64,000 bases of DNA from contig JAMXBD010000063.1 in the NCBI GenBank assembly GCA_024138025.1, positions 1,922,001 through 1,986,000 of the forward strand, in the 5' to 3' direction. Within the stretch, counting starts at the first letter, position 1. Each line of letters opens with the position of its first letter. The notes under the pieces are model-generated. The model searched no databases. It was not told the origin of the DNA and saw nothing but the letters and a program-made list of their open reading frames with translations. The position numbers were made by a program, and so were the translations under genes. The stretch is from Combretum micranthum. Lineage: Eukaryota; Streptophyta; Magnoliopsida; Myrtales; Combretaceae. Below are positions 22,960 through 33,748 of this stretch, one piece after another.

Positions 22960-24404
22960 GTTTTATGTTTGTAATCGTCTCTCCTGTCTCCTCACCTCAG
23001 TCCTCCTCACTCGACAGTCGACACTCATTCACTCCTGTGCTGTCTCATCCTCACACGGTGCCGCACGATCACCGATCACGGCTGGGCTGACAGTCTCACA
23101 CACACTTACACAGCCGTCAGCCACACACACTCTTGGTCAAGGTGAAGTCCTTTTCTTTTTCTATTTTGTGATTATGAATGATTGTAATGTGAATAATGGA
23201 TCTTGATGATTGTAATGTGAACTTGATTGGTGGATTTGTTCGGGGGTTGGTTCTTTTTCATTTCCTTTGTGTGGAGTACATACGTATATACATATAAACA
23301 TTATAAACATGTCTGTGTTGGGTGGGTTCTGTTTCTTCCGTGGATGTCTTCAATTGTTTCGAAAATTTTCTGAGCTTGTTTTCAAGGTATTCTGACATCT
23401 GTTGCTCTTGTTCTTGTTCTTCCGTGGATGTCTTCAATCGTTTCGAAAATTTATGGAATAAGTGAATGATAGTCACATAAATAGCATGCTTTTGAACATT
23501 GTTTCCATTTTTACTAATTACTGCATCATAAGAACATCAAATTAACTTATACATTCACTTGGTTATATGGTGTTGAATGAGTCAAGTAGGAGTGTAGGAC
23601 CAAGGAATAAACAGGAAGAAGCAGCCGGTGTAACCAAAATTAACCGGTAATAATTTACTTGCATTGATAAAAAGTGGATGAGCATAGGTAATTCATATTT
23701 CAAGATAACTATCATAAATATATGTTATTAGTTTTATAAATACCATTAATATTTTTCACACAAAAATTAACCCAGTATATTAGGAGATCTTTTTTTTCTT
23801 TTTATTATAATAGAAGGGGGATTCAAATTGGTAATTGTTATCTCTTGCTCGAAATATCTTGGTGATAAAGAGATTTAAGACGGTTCAAATTTTGCCATGT
23901 GAATGGGACAGGCATTTTTGGGGAAAAAATATGGACTGAGATGCATGTGTCAGTGGAATGAGATATATAGTTGCTTTTAGGACAAACTTATTGTCACGGC
24001 AAATCTAGCATCATATTTCCTTAATTGACGGATCCATTTCAATTTTTCCGGGATGAACGGGACAAAATAGCAGGCATCAGGATTATTAGATGGACAACCT
24101 TTTTCAGTTTTATCATGTTCTTTATGGAATAAGTGAATGATAATCCTATCCTTGTGTTTTGTGATCGGGATCTCATGCAAATAACCTTATCTTTTATAAT
24201 ATGTTTGCTGTTTGGTATCATGGCGTAGAATCAATTTTGTTACTATGGTTTATTTATTTTTTTTATTTATAAATTAAATTATAGTAAAAAATTATTTATA
24301 AACACCAATTGCTTGGTTTGTGCTTATCAATAGCAGCAAAGTAGAACATATTTAGCTTAAGGCGTTTTTATACTTTCATCTAATCTTTTTGTTTTACTTT
24401 TCAG
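22960..24404 (+). other. hAT transposase 5' UTR exon and first intron
   Basis: 22960-23140 is a GC-richer pyrimidine-rich stretch that looks like a 5' UTR. It ends GGTCAAG followed by GTGAAGT, a plausible donor. The sequence to 24404 would be an intron ending TTTTACTTTTCAG, with the start codon ATG at 24405 directly behind the acceptor. The intron contains two short direct repeats: 23337-23368 versus 23419-23450 (CTTCCGTGGATGTCTTCAAT and more), and a 21-base block TTATGGAATAAGTGAATGAT near 23452 and near 24122. Confidence 0.55.
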
Positions 24405-26680
24405 ATGTCTTCGTTTGATGCACAGAGTATGAGCAAACCAGTAAATGTTGATGCTTCGAAGAGCAATCCGATGGATGTGGATGCATCTGAGGAAAAAGTG
24501 AATAGAGATGAAAATGTTGGCAAAGATGATCAGAATGATAATAGTGGTCCTCTACCTTCTTCCGGTACAACATGTAAACTCCCTTCCTCTCCATCAGCTT
24601 CTAACAAAAGACAAAGGTCTAAAGTGTGGGCACATATGACATTAGAATCAGATGAAAATGGGAACAAGAGGGCAAAATGCAATTATTGTCATAAAACCTT
24701 TAAGTATACTGGCGGGAATGGAACTAGTGCATTGCTTACTCACTTGAAGAGATGTAAACAATTTGTTAGCAAAGACACAACGGGTAAGCAGAAAACTCTC
24801 TAGTATATTAGAAAATAATCATCTTTCCATTCAACTAAATAGTAATTTTGATGAAAGTCGGTGTAGAAGAGAGCTTACTAGAATGTTTGTAGTTGCTGAG
24901 CTGCCATTTAGATTTGTTGAAAATGAAGCTTTTATCAGTTATAGCAATGTATTGCAGCCTAAGTTTTCAGTTCCATCTCGTAAAACTTTAAGACGTGATT
25001 GTCTAGAGTTGTACAATGAAGAGAGGGAAAAATTGAGGCAATATTTTGCTAAATTTACTGGTAGGGTGTGTTTAACTACTGATACGTGGACTTCTTGCCA
25101 AAACTTATCTTACATGTGTTTTACATGTCACTTCATTGATGAGAACTGAAAATTGCAGAAAAAGATTTTGAATTTTTGTCAAATTTCTGGTCATTCTGGT
25201 GAGGTAATTGCCAATGCTGTGGAGGCATGTTTGAAGGGATGGGGTATAATAAAGGTTCTTACAATCACTGTAGATAATGCAAGTTCAAATGATGTTTGTA
25301 TGCAGTATTTGAAAAGAATATTTCAATCTTGGGGAACACTTATGTTGAAGGGAGAGTATCTCCATATGAGATGTTGTGCACATATCTTAAGTTTAACTGT
25401 GAAAGAGGGTCTGAAAGATATGGATGATTCCATATTTAGAATTAGATCTGCTGCTAGATATGTTAGGTCTTCTCCATCGCGATTGGCAAGGTTTAAAAGC
25501 TGTGTGGTAGAAGAAAATGTAGGGAGCAAGGCATTATTATCTTTAGATGTTGAAACTAGATGGAATTCAACATATACAATGTTGGAGTCGGCTATGAAAT
25601 TTCAGAAAGCATTTGAGTTGTTGGAGATGAAGGATGAGAAGTTTAGGGCAGATCTTACAGGCAATAGAATGAGGGGACTTCCTACAGAAGAAGATTGGGT
25701 ATATGCACGTGGCATATTGCCTTTCTTAAAAACATTTTATGATGCTACTTTGAGCATTTCTGGTTCTTTATATGCCACTTGCAATCACTTTGTTGAAGAA
25801 ATTATGGGTGGGGAGTGAGATCAAAGAACAATGTGGAAGTGATGATCTTTCCGTGAGAATGATGGCTGAAAGAATGAGAGTAAAGCATGAGAAGTATTGG
25901 GGAAATATTAACAACATGAATGTATTGTCATTTGTGGCTGCAGTTCTTGATCCTCGTCTAAAATTGTCTTATGTGGATTGGATGGTGAGAGAGGTTTATG
26001 ATGATGAGAAGGGAAACCAGCTAATGGAAAAAATTAACTACACCCTCTCAAGCTTGTTTTATTATTATGATTCTTGTATTGAGCACAGTGAGGAAAGCTT
26101 GACAAATTCTGAAAGTCATGTGAAAGAACCAAAAGTGGAAATGGTAAATGAAGAGCGTAAAAAGAAAATGAGAAACAAGTTCACTAAAAAAGTGGGAGTG
26201 AACAAAACGATGCAAAGGAATGAATTGGAGAAGTATTTGGCAGAAGAACGGGAGGAACTTGATGATGATGATAAAGGTTTTGATGTATTGGATTGGTGGA
26301 AAAAATTCTCATGTAGGTACCCCCTCTCTTTAATGGCTAAAGACATCTTAGCAATTCCTTTGTCAACCGTGGCTTCAGAAAGTGCTTTTAGCACGGGTGG
26401 TCGAGTTCTTGATGTTTTTAGGAGTTCACTGACTCCATATATGGTGGAAGCCCTCATATGTGCACAAGATTGGCTCAAAAAATCTGCAATTTTGTCCATT
26501 GAGGAGGATCTTGAAGCACTGGAAATTTTTGAATCAGGTTTCAGTTTGTTAAATTTTATATTAGTTTCAATTTCTTTCATATGTTGATTATGTGCTAATA
26601 GGATGCCTTTTTTATATATTGCAGAAACTGAAGTTGTGAAATTGATGGATTCAGCTACTACAAATATCACCATCAATTAA
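24405..26680 (+). pseudogene. hAT transposase (BED zinc finger, RNase H-like core, hATC dimerisation domain)
   Basis: Almost complete hAT transposase, about 690 residues. An acidic serine-rich N-terminus is followed by a BED zinc finger (KVWAHMTL, then CNYC and HLKRC; 24626-24760) and the core with LTTDTWTS (near 25075) and TVDNASSND (near 25270), which supply the first two catalytic aspartates. Further on are CCAHILSLTVKEGL and VETRWNSTYTML, and the hATC domain with WWKKFSCRYPLSLMAKDIL and STVASESAFSTGGRV (glutamate in ASES, near 26375). A small intron (26538-26624) precedes the last exon, ending TAA at 26680. Disabling changes: +1 shift near 24803, TGA in place of the expected TGG at 25147, and a frameshift near 25805. 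With so few lesions it probably became inactive fairly recently. Confidence 0.92.
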
Positions 26681-27381
26681 ACTAAGGTCACTAGGTCAGT
26701 CCATTGAACCTCAATTTACTACTTAAAAGAATTACTTAGCACAAAATGTTTTTTAAAGAAGGAAATTGATCAATTGTAAAGTTTAGATACTATGCCACCA
26801 AAATATCATTTGTGAGGTGAACTTTTTTTATATTTACTTCATTTAACTTTTGTCCTCTCCAGGTATCAAGATTGGGTTCTAAATTTTGTCATCAAGGAGA
26901 TGTCCCATTTGAGCTGAGGTTGAAAATGAAGAATACAACCTTCTTGTAAGAAGAAAACAAGAAAAGGAAGTTAGAATTATGTAGTGAAAATAGTAGAACC
27001 AATCCACCTATTGCTGAATGGTTAAATTGTGAAGTCAATGTATTATTTTAGCCATTGTAATGTTAAGTTTTATGCTCTAATGAAAACACGGATGTTACTT
27101 TATTCTATTTGCTCTTAATGTTGTTTGCCCAAATGTGGGAATTGGAAAAGCAGGTCTTAACTAATGAAAACAAGTTCTTTATGTATGCAAACTAAAGCCT
27201 CTCTCCCTTATGTTGTACCCATCTGGACACTAATTTGTTCTGTTTATTTATTCTCTCGTGTCTAACCTTCTGGCTGAGAAACTGTATTGTGCAGGACTTC
27301 AAGAGGACAGCATGCATGGAGGCGGATCTTCGATGTTCTACTATCACTTTAATCTCTTAATGGGTACATATTCTGTTGCAG
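26681..27381 (+). other. Transposase 3' region and junction with captured DNA
   Basis: 26681-27110 is AT-rich and fits a 3' UTR. From about 27190 the sequence looks like the intron upstream of the captured FKBP exon and ends TTCTGTTGCAG at 27381. A stretch after 'TGTGCAG' at 27294 may be a worn earlier FKBP exon, but it could not be aligned with confidence. Confidence 0.4.
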
Positions 27382-28731
27382 GACAAGTAATAAAGGGATG
27401 GGATATAGGTGTAAAGACAATGAAAAAAGGAGAAAATGCCATTTTAACAATTCCTCCTGAACTTGCATATGGTGAGTCTGGCTCTCCTCCAACTATTCCT
27501 CTAAGTGCCACTCTGCAATTTGATGTCAAGCTCCTGTCTTGGACAAGTGTGAAGGATATATGCAAGGATGGTGGAATATTCAAAAAGATCCTTGTGGAAG
27601 GAGAAAAATGGGAAAATCCTAAAGACCTTGATGAAGTATTAGGTATTCTGCATCGTTTGTCTTATCTTTTTTCTCAAGTATGTAGATCATCTACATTGGG
27701 TTTTGATGTGCTTCTCTACTCATCTTTATGTACATAGTTAATTATGAGGCACAACTGGAAGATGGTACAGTGGTTACGAAGTGCAATGGAGTAGAGTTTA
27801 CTGTAAAAGAAGGTCAGGACACAATAGTTCGCATAATTTATTTAATAAGAATGTGATGCATTCTAGGGACCATTCATTGACCTTTGTGCATTCTTTTTAT
27901 TCTTTATTTAGGTCATTTTTGCCCTGCATTGGCAAAAGCTGTTAAGACGATGAAAAAAGGAGAGAAAGTACTCTTGACTGTGAAGCCACAGTGTGAGTAA
28001 AAATATTTTCTTTGTTTATAGGTTATTGGCAATTTAAATTTACTTACTAGGCATCTGTCTACAGATGGTTTTGGTGACAAGGGCAAGCCAGCTTCTGGCA
28101 ATGAGGGTGTTGTTCCGCCTAATGCTTGTCTTAACATCACCTTGGAGTTGTTGTCATGGAAGACTGTTACTGAGGTAACCAATGATAAAAAAGTGATTAA
28201 GAAGATACTGAAGGAAGGAGAGGGATATGAGCGGCCTAATGAAGGAGCAGTAGTTAAAGGTAGCCCATTAAAAATTAATGGTTTCAGTTCTTCTTGGAGT
28301 CAACTGTGTTATTTCTGCATTTTTCTTACTATATATGGTTTCAAGCATATGCTTGCTGACTCATATCATGCAACATTGTACTGATGGGATTGTTTTGCTG
28401 AGGATAGTGAAATTGATTGGGAAGCTACAAGATGGAACAGTGTTTGTGAAGAAGGGCCATGATGGAGAAGACTTGTATGAGTTCAAGACAGATGAAGGCA
28501 ATTGTTATTTTTGCTTGTATACTCTTAATTGTCCCCTGATTTGGTATTGCATTTTGCTAAATGTTGATATCTTTATGCAGAGCAAGTAATTGACGGTCTT
28601 GATAGAGCTGTGGCAAATATGAAGAAAGGGGAGGTGGCTCTCTTAACTGTTGCACCTGAGTATGCTTTTGGGTCTTCTGAATCCAAACAAGAACTGGTTG
28701 TGGTGCCTCCAAATTCAACTGTGTTTTACCT
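27382..28731 (+). pseudogene. Captured FKBP62/ROF1-like immunophilin fragment, six exons
   Basis: Part of a multidomain FKBP-type peptidyl-prolyl isomerase of the FKBP62/ROF1 group, a cytosolic/nuclear HSP90 co-chaperone. Exons inferred from motifs and splice sites: 27382-27642 ([19 protein letters not shown], then [13 protein letters not shown]), 27738-27812 (VNYEAQLEDGTVVTK), 27912-27992 ([18 protein letters not shown]), 28065-28259 (YGFGDKGKPAS, then KKILKEGEGYERPNEGAVVK), 28408-28497 (KLIGKLQDGTVFVKKG), 28581-28731 (QVIDGLDRAV, then APEYAFGSSES). All joins keep codon phase and no stop lies in the exons. The fifth intron starts GC rather than GT. It holds the second half of FKBP domain 1 plus domains 2 and 3. 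The start, the tetratricopeptide repeats and the calmodulin-binding tail are missing; similarity stops abruptly at 28731 in a T-run. It lies within hAT termini, so capture is inferred. Confidence 0.87.
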
Positions 28732-28779
28732 TTTTTTTTTCTTTTTCTAATTTCATCTAACAACTATGGAAACTGAAGC

Positions 28780-28910
28780 AGCTCCTCAAGTACATGCCGG
28801 AAAGAAAGAACCAAGCAAAAGAGCTGCCGTTGCTCGGAAAAAGCCAGCTATCAACTATTTCTCTGCTATAAACAAGTTGTTTTTTCACCTGCCTGGAACT
28901 AAATAGGTAT
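28780..28910 (+). other. Unassigned coding-like piece, possibly cytochrome c
   Basis: An open stretch reads KKPAINYFSAINK followed by LPGTK and a stop. The words resemble the cytochrome c segment around YSYSAANK and the later PGTK, and the real last cytochrome c exon lies 620 bp downstream. The match is short and uneven; it could equally be an unrelated captured piece. Confidence 0.3.
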
Positions 28911-29525
28911 GAACGTTTTCCATAGTATTATTTACCTTAAAACAGAAGGTAGAATTCTTTGCACCTTATGATTAGTGAACAAATTGGGTTTTCGGATCAT
29001 GCCATGTTAAAGTCCTTGTGCTGCTTTTATAATCTATGGGGGTTCACAGGGTGTTGCCTAGGTACATCTATGGGACTCAAATGGTGGTAAATAATAAATA
29101 TTGTGCTTTTTATCTGTGAAGGAAGTTGTTCACTTAGGTTGAATATCTTAGTGCCTAGCTTACTATGTTGCATAGGAGATACGCAATAAGGAGGGAGTGA
29201 TTACTAGAAGCTCTCAAGTTTATATTGTACAAAGCTATAAAGTTTGCATGTGTCCTAGGAAGATAATATTACCCATAACATAAGCTCTAATTATCTGCTT
29301 TAAAATAATTAAAGCTTTGAAACTTCTTTTATCGCTACTTTCTGCCATGCTGATATCTTCAATTTTGGTCAAAGCGTTTTCTTCTCTTTTCATTATTAGA
29401 AGTTATTTATCTGCAAATGGTTATTGTTCGACATAATCAACTTTGCTAACATCTTTGTTAGTACTTTGTTTTTTATGTTGTGCATCTCTTCTCACGGTTC
29501 TGTTGTTAACTTTCGATTTGTACAG
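28911..29525 (+). other. Probable captured intron of cytochrome c
   Basis: AT-rich non-coding DNA ending in the acceptor TTCGATTTGTACAG at 29525, directly before the cytochrome c exon. Confidence 0.5.
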
Positions 29526-29621
29526 TACATTCCTGGAACTAAGATGGTGTTCCCCGGATTGAAGAAGCCCTAGGAGCGTGCCGACCTCATTGCATATCTC
29601 AAACAGTCTACCGCATCTTAA
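29526..29621 (+). pseudogene. Captured last exon of cytochrome c
   Basis: The exon encodes YIPGTKMVFPGLKKP, stop, ERADLIAYLKQSTAS and the natural stop TAA at 29619-29621. This is the conserved C-terminus of mitochondrial cytochrome c, the soluble electron carrier between complexes III and IV; the methionine of PGTKM is the haem axial ligand. The only lesion is TAG where the family has CAG (glutamine). The exon is preceded by a good acceptor (TTTGTACAG), and plant cytochrome c genes have an intron just before YIPGTK, so genomic DNA rather than cDNA was captured. The following 250 bp may include its 3' UTR. It lies inside the 8.26-kb hAT element. Confidence 0.88.
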
Positions 29622-30424
29622 AGATTTGTCTGTTGATTGGGCTGTTCAATTCTTTACTTGGTGGTTAAAACTGATGAAGCAATTTTATTTTATTTTTTCC
29701 TCCCGCAATAAAGTAGACAAAATAGATCTTGCATGCTCCTTGTAATGAGCGTTGCATCGTTATTCTTTTGGGCATATTGCCGTAACTGGGCATTTGCTTA
29801 TCCTTTCCATTGATATATACGGTTGTGACAACTTGAGGACTTCATTTACTTGTTATATAAAGGGGTGAAGCTATTGCTGCTTGTAATTTTATTCCCCATC
29901 TGCATGTTAAAACTCATGCGAAGATGAAGTGCAAAAGATCCAAGGCGCTGTTTCATTTTATTATTATCATTTTTGCGTTTTATTTTTATTGTTTTTAAAT
30001 AGATTTTTATTAAGAAATAAATATGGATAAAATATTTTGACTTATAAAGTATCAAATAGATTAAATACTGAAAAAACAAATGCAGATCAAATATATAGAT
30101 AACTAAGATAAGGTAGAGATAAAAATCAGATGATCGGAGCAAATCTCAAATCATCATTTTAAAAGTTTAGCACCTGTCTCTTGGCGATTGTTGGCAACCA
30201 TGGTTTATCTGTGTAATCACATTACCAGCCTGCTATTATTACTATTATTCCGAAATCAGCCGATAGATAGCTACTCTATGCAAAAATTGTGAGAAACAGT
30301 TGGAGGTCAACTACAAAACCGAAAAAAGTGATTTCTTGTTCTTATATTTCTAGAGATAGATGAAATTCAAATAAGTAGTGGACTCTTAACCTGAGGAAAC
30401 CTCCATTCCTAGAAGGAAGAGATT
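29622..30424 (+). other. Non-coding DNA inside the hAT element
   Basis: The first 250 bp may be cytochrome c 3' UTR (contains CAATAAAG at 29707). The rest is AT-rich. No coding segment is recognised. Confidence 0.4.
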
Positions 30425-30600
30425 GGGAAGATAATTTCCTTGCCTTGAACCTCTGTTATTGGAGTAGAACAGGCTCAGTTTGCTCATAATTGCCTCTTTT
30501 TGATCAGTAAAGTTATCGTATGCATCAGGACTACCAACAAGAGCTCCTGCGAGTAGATTAGCAATTTAGCATTGCTTGCTTTCCAGCCAAACCAGGTGGC
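30425..30600 (-). pseudogene. Captured GH9 endo-1,4-beta-glucanase fragment
   Basis: On the minus strand the sequence reads LLAGALVGSPDAYDNFTDQ and, after a one-base shift, RGNYEQTEPVLLQ. Plant glycoside hydrolase family 9 endoglucanases have a C-terminal block GGPD-YDNF-D-R-NYEQTEP that contains the catalytic region with the DN and E residues; the match in order and spacing is clear. GH9 enzymes cleave cellulose-type glucans in the cell wall. Only one short block is present, with a frameshift, and its orientation is opposite to the transposase and the other captured pieces. A CTCGCAG acceptor-like site at about 30548-30554 precedes GALVG, so exon boundaries may be retained. Confidence 0.7.
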
Positions 30601-30983
30601 AATGTGGCATAACCACCTCTGCAGCTCATAGATGAGGAATCGACCTTATAGTCCCATCTATAAGATACCGGATTCAATTCATCGTATTGTAATAACTTTA
30701 TTGGCTACGCTATTATAATCATTAAAAAAATATATTCCAATAGCAAGCTAATTCAAACTTCAAAAATATAAAAACTAAAAACTTAAGAATTACTAATGTG
30801 AAGGTTTTTGAAATGAGAAAAGAGCAAATTCTCTTCTTCTTTTTTTATATGGTTCGAACCGTATATCGAATCGTATTGAACCGTTTTTTTTAAGGTTCGA
30901 AAAATTAGTGAACCGAACCGTAAGGTTAGGTTCAATTAGGTTCAGGCGACGAACCGGACCGAACCGTACCGCGCCTACCCCTA

Positions 30984-30991
30984 CCTACTAT
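30984..30991. repeat. 8-bp target duplication CCTACTAT, right copy
   Basis: Seven of eight bases match 22714-22721. Confidence 0.8.
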
Positions 30992-33748
30992 ACCAGTCTG
31001 ACTCCATTGGATTATACCCTTGGTAATTCCAATAATTAATTTTGTTTAGTAATGTGCAATCATAAAATATTTACCTAATATTTTACTGTTGTCTTCAGTT
31101 AGTACCGTGGATGTTCTATTCTCTTAAGACCTTAAATTGGTGGGATCAAATCTCACGCCAACAATATTTAATGCTTTTAAGATACCCTTACTAACTTATC
31201 CATTATTCCTTTAAAAAAATGGAAAAAAGAAAAAAGAAAAACTCTTGCAATTGTGATACATCAATTGCCAAGAACATATACCCATTTTTTCTTGGTTCAT
31301 CCAATTAACTCACTCCATTTTTTCATCTGCTTAATCGATACCAGTTGCAGTTTACAACTCCCAGGGTACAACATAAATTCTGCAACAACTACAAGTAAAA
31401 CAATGCCCATATGAGTATGAGTAGCAATGACACTTTAATGATTAATGTGGTTAGCTGTGATTGCATGCTAAAGCTTTAACTAAAACTATAAATCGACAAC
31501 CCACCCTAAAATGAGCAGTGATATTGGGGATAAGATGAATAAAAATGCATGTCTTAGGAGCCTGTTTGGTTGCTAACGAGAGCCAATCTTGATTGTTGCT
31601 TATTTAATTACTTGCTTACTTACAATCATATTGTTTTGAATGTATTATGTAGACACACTCTTTTTGCCATCTAAAAATTAAAAAACAAAAAATAGAAAAA
31701 AAAAAGGTACAAACTAAAAGAATAAATAATAAAATAGAAGAATAAAAATATGATAAAATAGAAAACCCCCGTTTTTAGATGAGTGTATTTTGATAAAACT
31801 AAATAAACTAAAGGATTTTTAAAAAAAAAATTGTAAATAAAAGAATTTAATAAAAATTGAATTGAAAACAGATAACTAAAAAAAAAAGATTAATTCAAAT
31901 TTAAAAAAAAAAAAAAAAATTATTGTTATTTAATTAATTTAAAAACATATGTAATAATAATATATAGAAAATATGTGTAGCAACTAAATAATAATAGTAG
32001 GTTTTTTTTTTTTTTTTTGTGGGGGGTTGGTGGGGGGGTGGCCGATAATAGTAGTTATCTATTAGGTTTTCTTGAAAACCAAATATTCATTTTTGTAACA
32101 ATTTGGGTTGGATTTGTATCAAAATTAGGCTTTGAGTCCATTTTTATCAATGCCCACTTTGCTTTAATTCATATTGGACTTTGAATGAGAGGTTTGCCTG
32201 TGACCAAGCAAGTTTTATCTATGAATTATACTATGCACCAATAGGTAAGAATTAATATTCACTAGCCGTTACATTTGTGTTTATTATTCAGTGTTTCCTA
32301 CAAAGTTTAGCTCTATCTTCTCACTCTTGTTTGAAATTACCATTTAAAAAAGAAGACAAATCTGCCATAACACTGCAAATCCTCGGTCCTCCACTTTGAC
32401 ACATCTTTAGTTTAATCATCCCATAATAACTCTTACTTTTTTTTATTTATTTTAAATTTATTATAGTATTCCCAAAAAGATACGAGAATAAAACCACCGC
32501 CTCTTGTAATACCTGCTTCGCTCTCCTCTATCTGTTAAATCTCTTTCATGAATTTTGTTGGCTCGCTCCATAAAAACACCTGCTTCTTCAATGACGTGTT
32601 TCTCTTGTATGGGTCTTGATGGATTTTAGATTGAATGAGTAAGCGCTTGGGGTTGGGGTTGGCGTTGGCATGAAATGAATTCAATCTGTATGTGTTGTCT
32701 TGTGACTTGTGAGTAAGAGTAGTAGTATTAGTAGAGAAAGTGTAGTTGGTCAATTTAATCATCAAAAGTCAAAACATCCAAGTGGTCGCACTACCCTTCT
32801 TGGTCAAGCTCTAACTTATACCCATATTGGTCACATTATAGCTGTGGTTAAGCCTATAACAAATCGAGTCCATTAGCGCACACAACGGAAACGTAGGTCC
32901 GTACTTCTACTTGGTAAACACCGCGTGTGTTCTGATGCAGCCTACAGCAACTTCTGCTTCAATTTTCACATATTGTGACTACATTTACGACACTCAAAAG
33001 GTATTTAATATAAACTTGATAGATAATTAAATAAACATATGTATATTGATTATCTTATTCTTGCATGGTCTTTGGTTGATTCTCATTAAGATTATTCGTA
33101 CCATAAAAAATTTTCGCAACTGACATGCTCGACACCAAAAGACTCGTGTATACGACGCACAAAGAGTATATGTAACATCGCTCACATTTTGATGAACTAC
33201 ATTATCCCATTCCAATGGTGTAGACTGCAGTCGTGCCCGAGCATATGTTTGATAATGATAAATTAATCTTTTCTATGTGTGTGTGCGTGTGTGTGTTTTC
33301 CTCTCATATTTATCAAATACACTTAATTTCAATAAACTGATGAATCAATCTGTCAGACAATTAGAAAAAGCAACATGTCAATTTCTAATGAAATATTTGA
33401 TGGATTTAACATAATGACTCGTTTTCACTTCTTTATATTATATTTTTAAAAGTACAAGATTCCCAAAAAAAAGACGACTTACTTGAAAAACACACATATG
33501 TTATGGCAGTATGGCTACTTTTCAAACATCTTTTTAATCTTTTACTCACATATCCATTAATCATATATACTATCATATATCAGTATATGATGGGTCTTTT
33601 GGGGACCTTAAGGGAGCTTTCCTTACCGACACCCCAGCAGATGCAGAATTTCATTTAAATTAAGATAGTAAACCATCTTGAATCCAAGCTTTGATCTTAT
33701 ATCAAGAAAGAGATGGAATAATGCAGGCATGCAAGAAATTCCATATTG
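30992..33748. other. AT-rich intergenic DNA with A-runs and a T/G-rich tract
   Basis: No gene recognised. 31670-31930 is dominated by A-runs; 32002-32042 is a T-run followed by G-runs. The NUP98 C-terminal domain, expected to continue the minus-strand gene at 33749, was not found here. A minus frame at 32535-32765 was not recognised. Confidence 0.4.
32002..32042 (+). repeat. Poly(T) tract followed by G-runs
   Basis: Eighteen T bases interrupted by no other base, then GTGGGGGGTTGGTGGGGGGG. Two G-runs of six or more plus shorter ones could form a quadruplex; that is an inference from composition only. Confidence 0.7.

Larger units (their letters stand above)
22722..30983 (+). mobile_element. 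Gene-carrying hAT transposon (8.26 kb) with its own transposase
   Basis: Left end TAGGGTTGGGCAAAAAAACCG; right end, reversed, TAGGGGTAGGCGCGGTACGG; nine of the first eleven bases match. Flanks carry an 8-bp duplication (CCTACTGT/CCTACTAT). Both subterminal regions (22738-22880 and 30850-30975) are packed with GAACCG/CGGTTC words, which ties the two ends to one element. Inside, from left to right: a 5' UTR and intron, a BED/hATC transposase gene (24405-26680), then 4.3 kb that is not transposon coding: exons of an FKBP62-like gene (27382-28731), the last exon of cytochrome c (29526-29621) and a GH9 endoglucanase piece on the minus strand (about 30425-30600). Autonomous plant hATs are usually about 3-5 kb, so the extra length is explained by this cargo. 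The transposase has three disabling changes, so the element is probably no longer autonomous. Confidence 0.85.

Noticed and set aside
26116..26676. 186-codon minus-strand frame
   Set aside because: Antisense of the hAT transposase C-terminal part.
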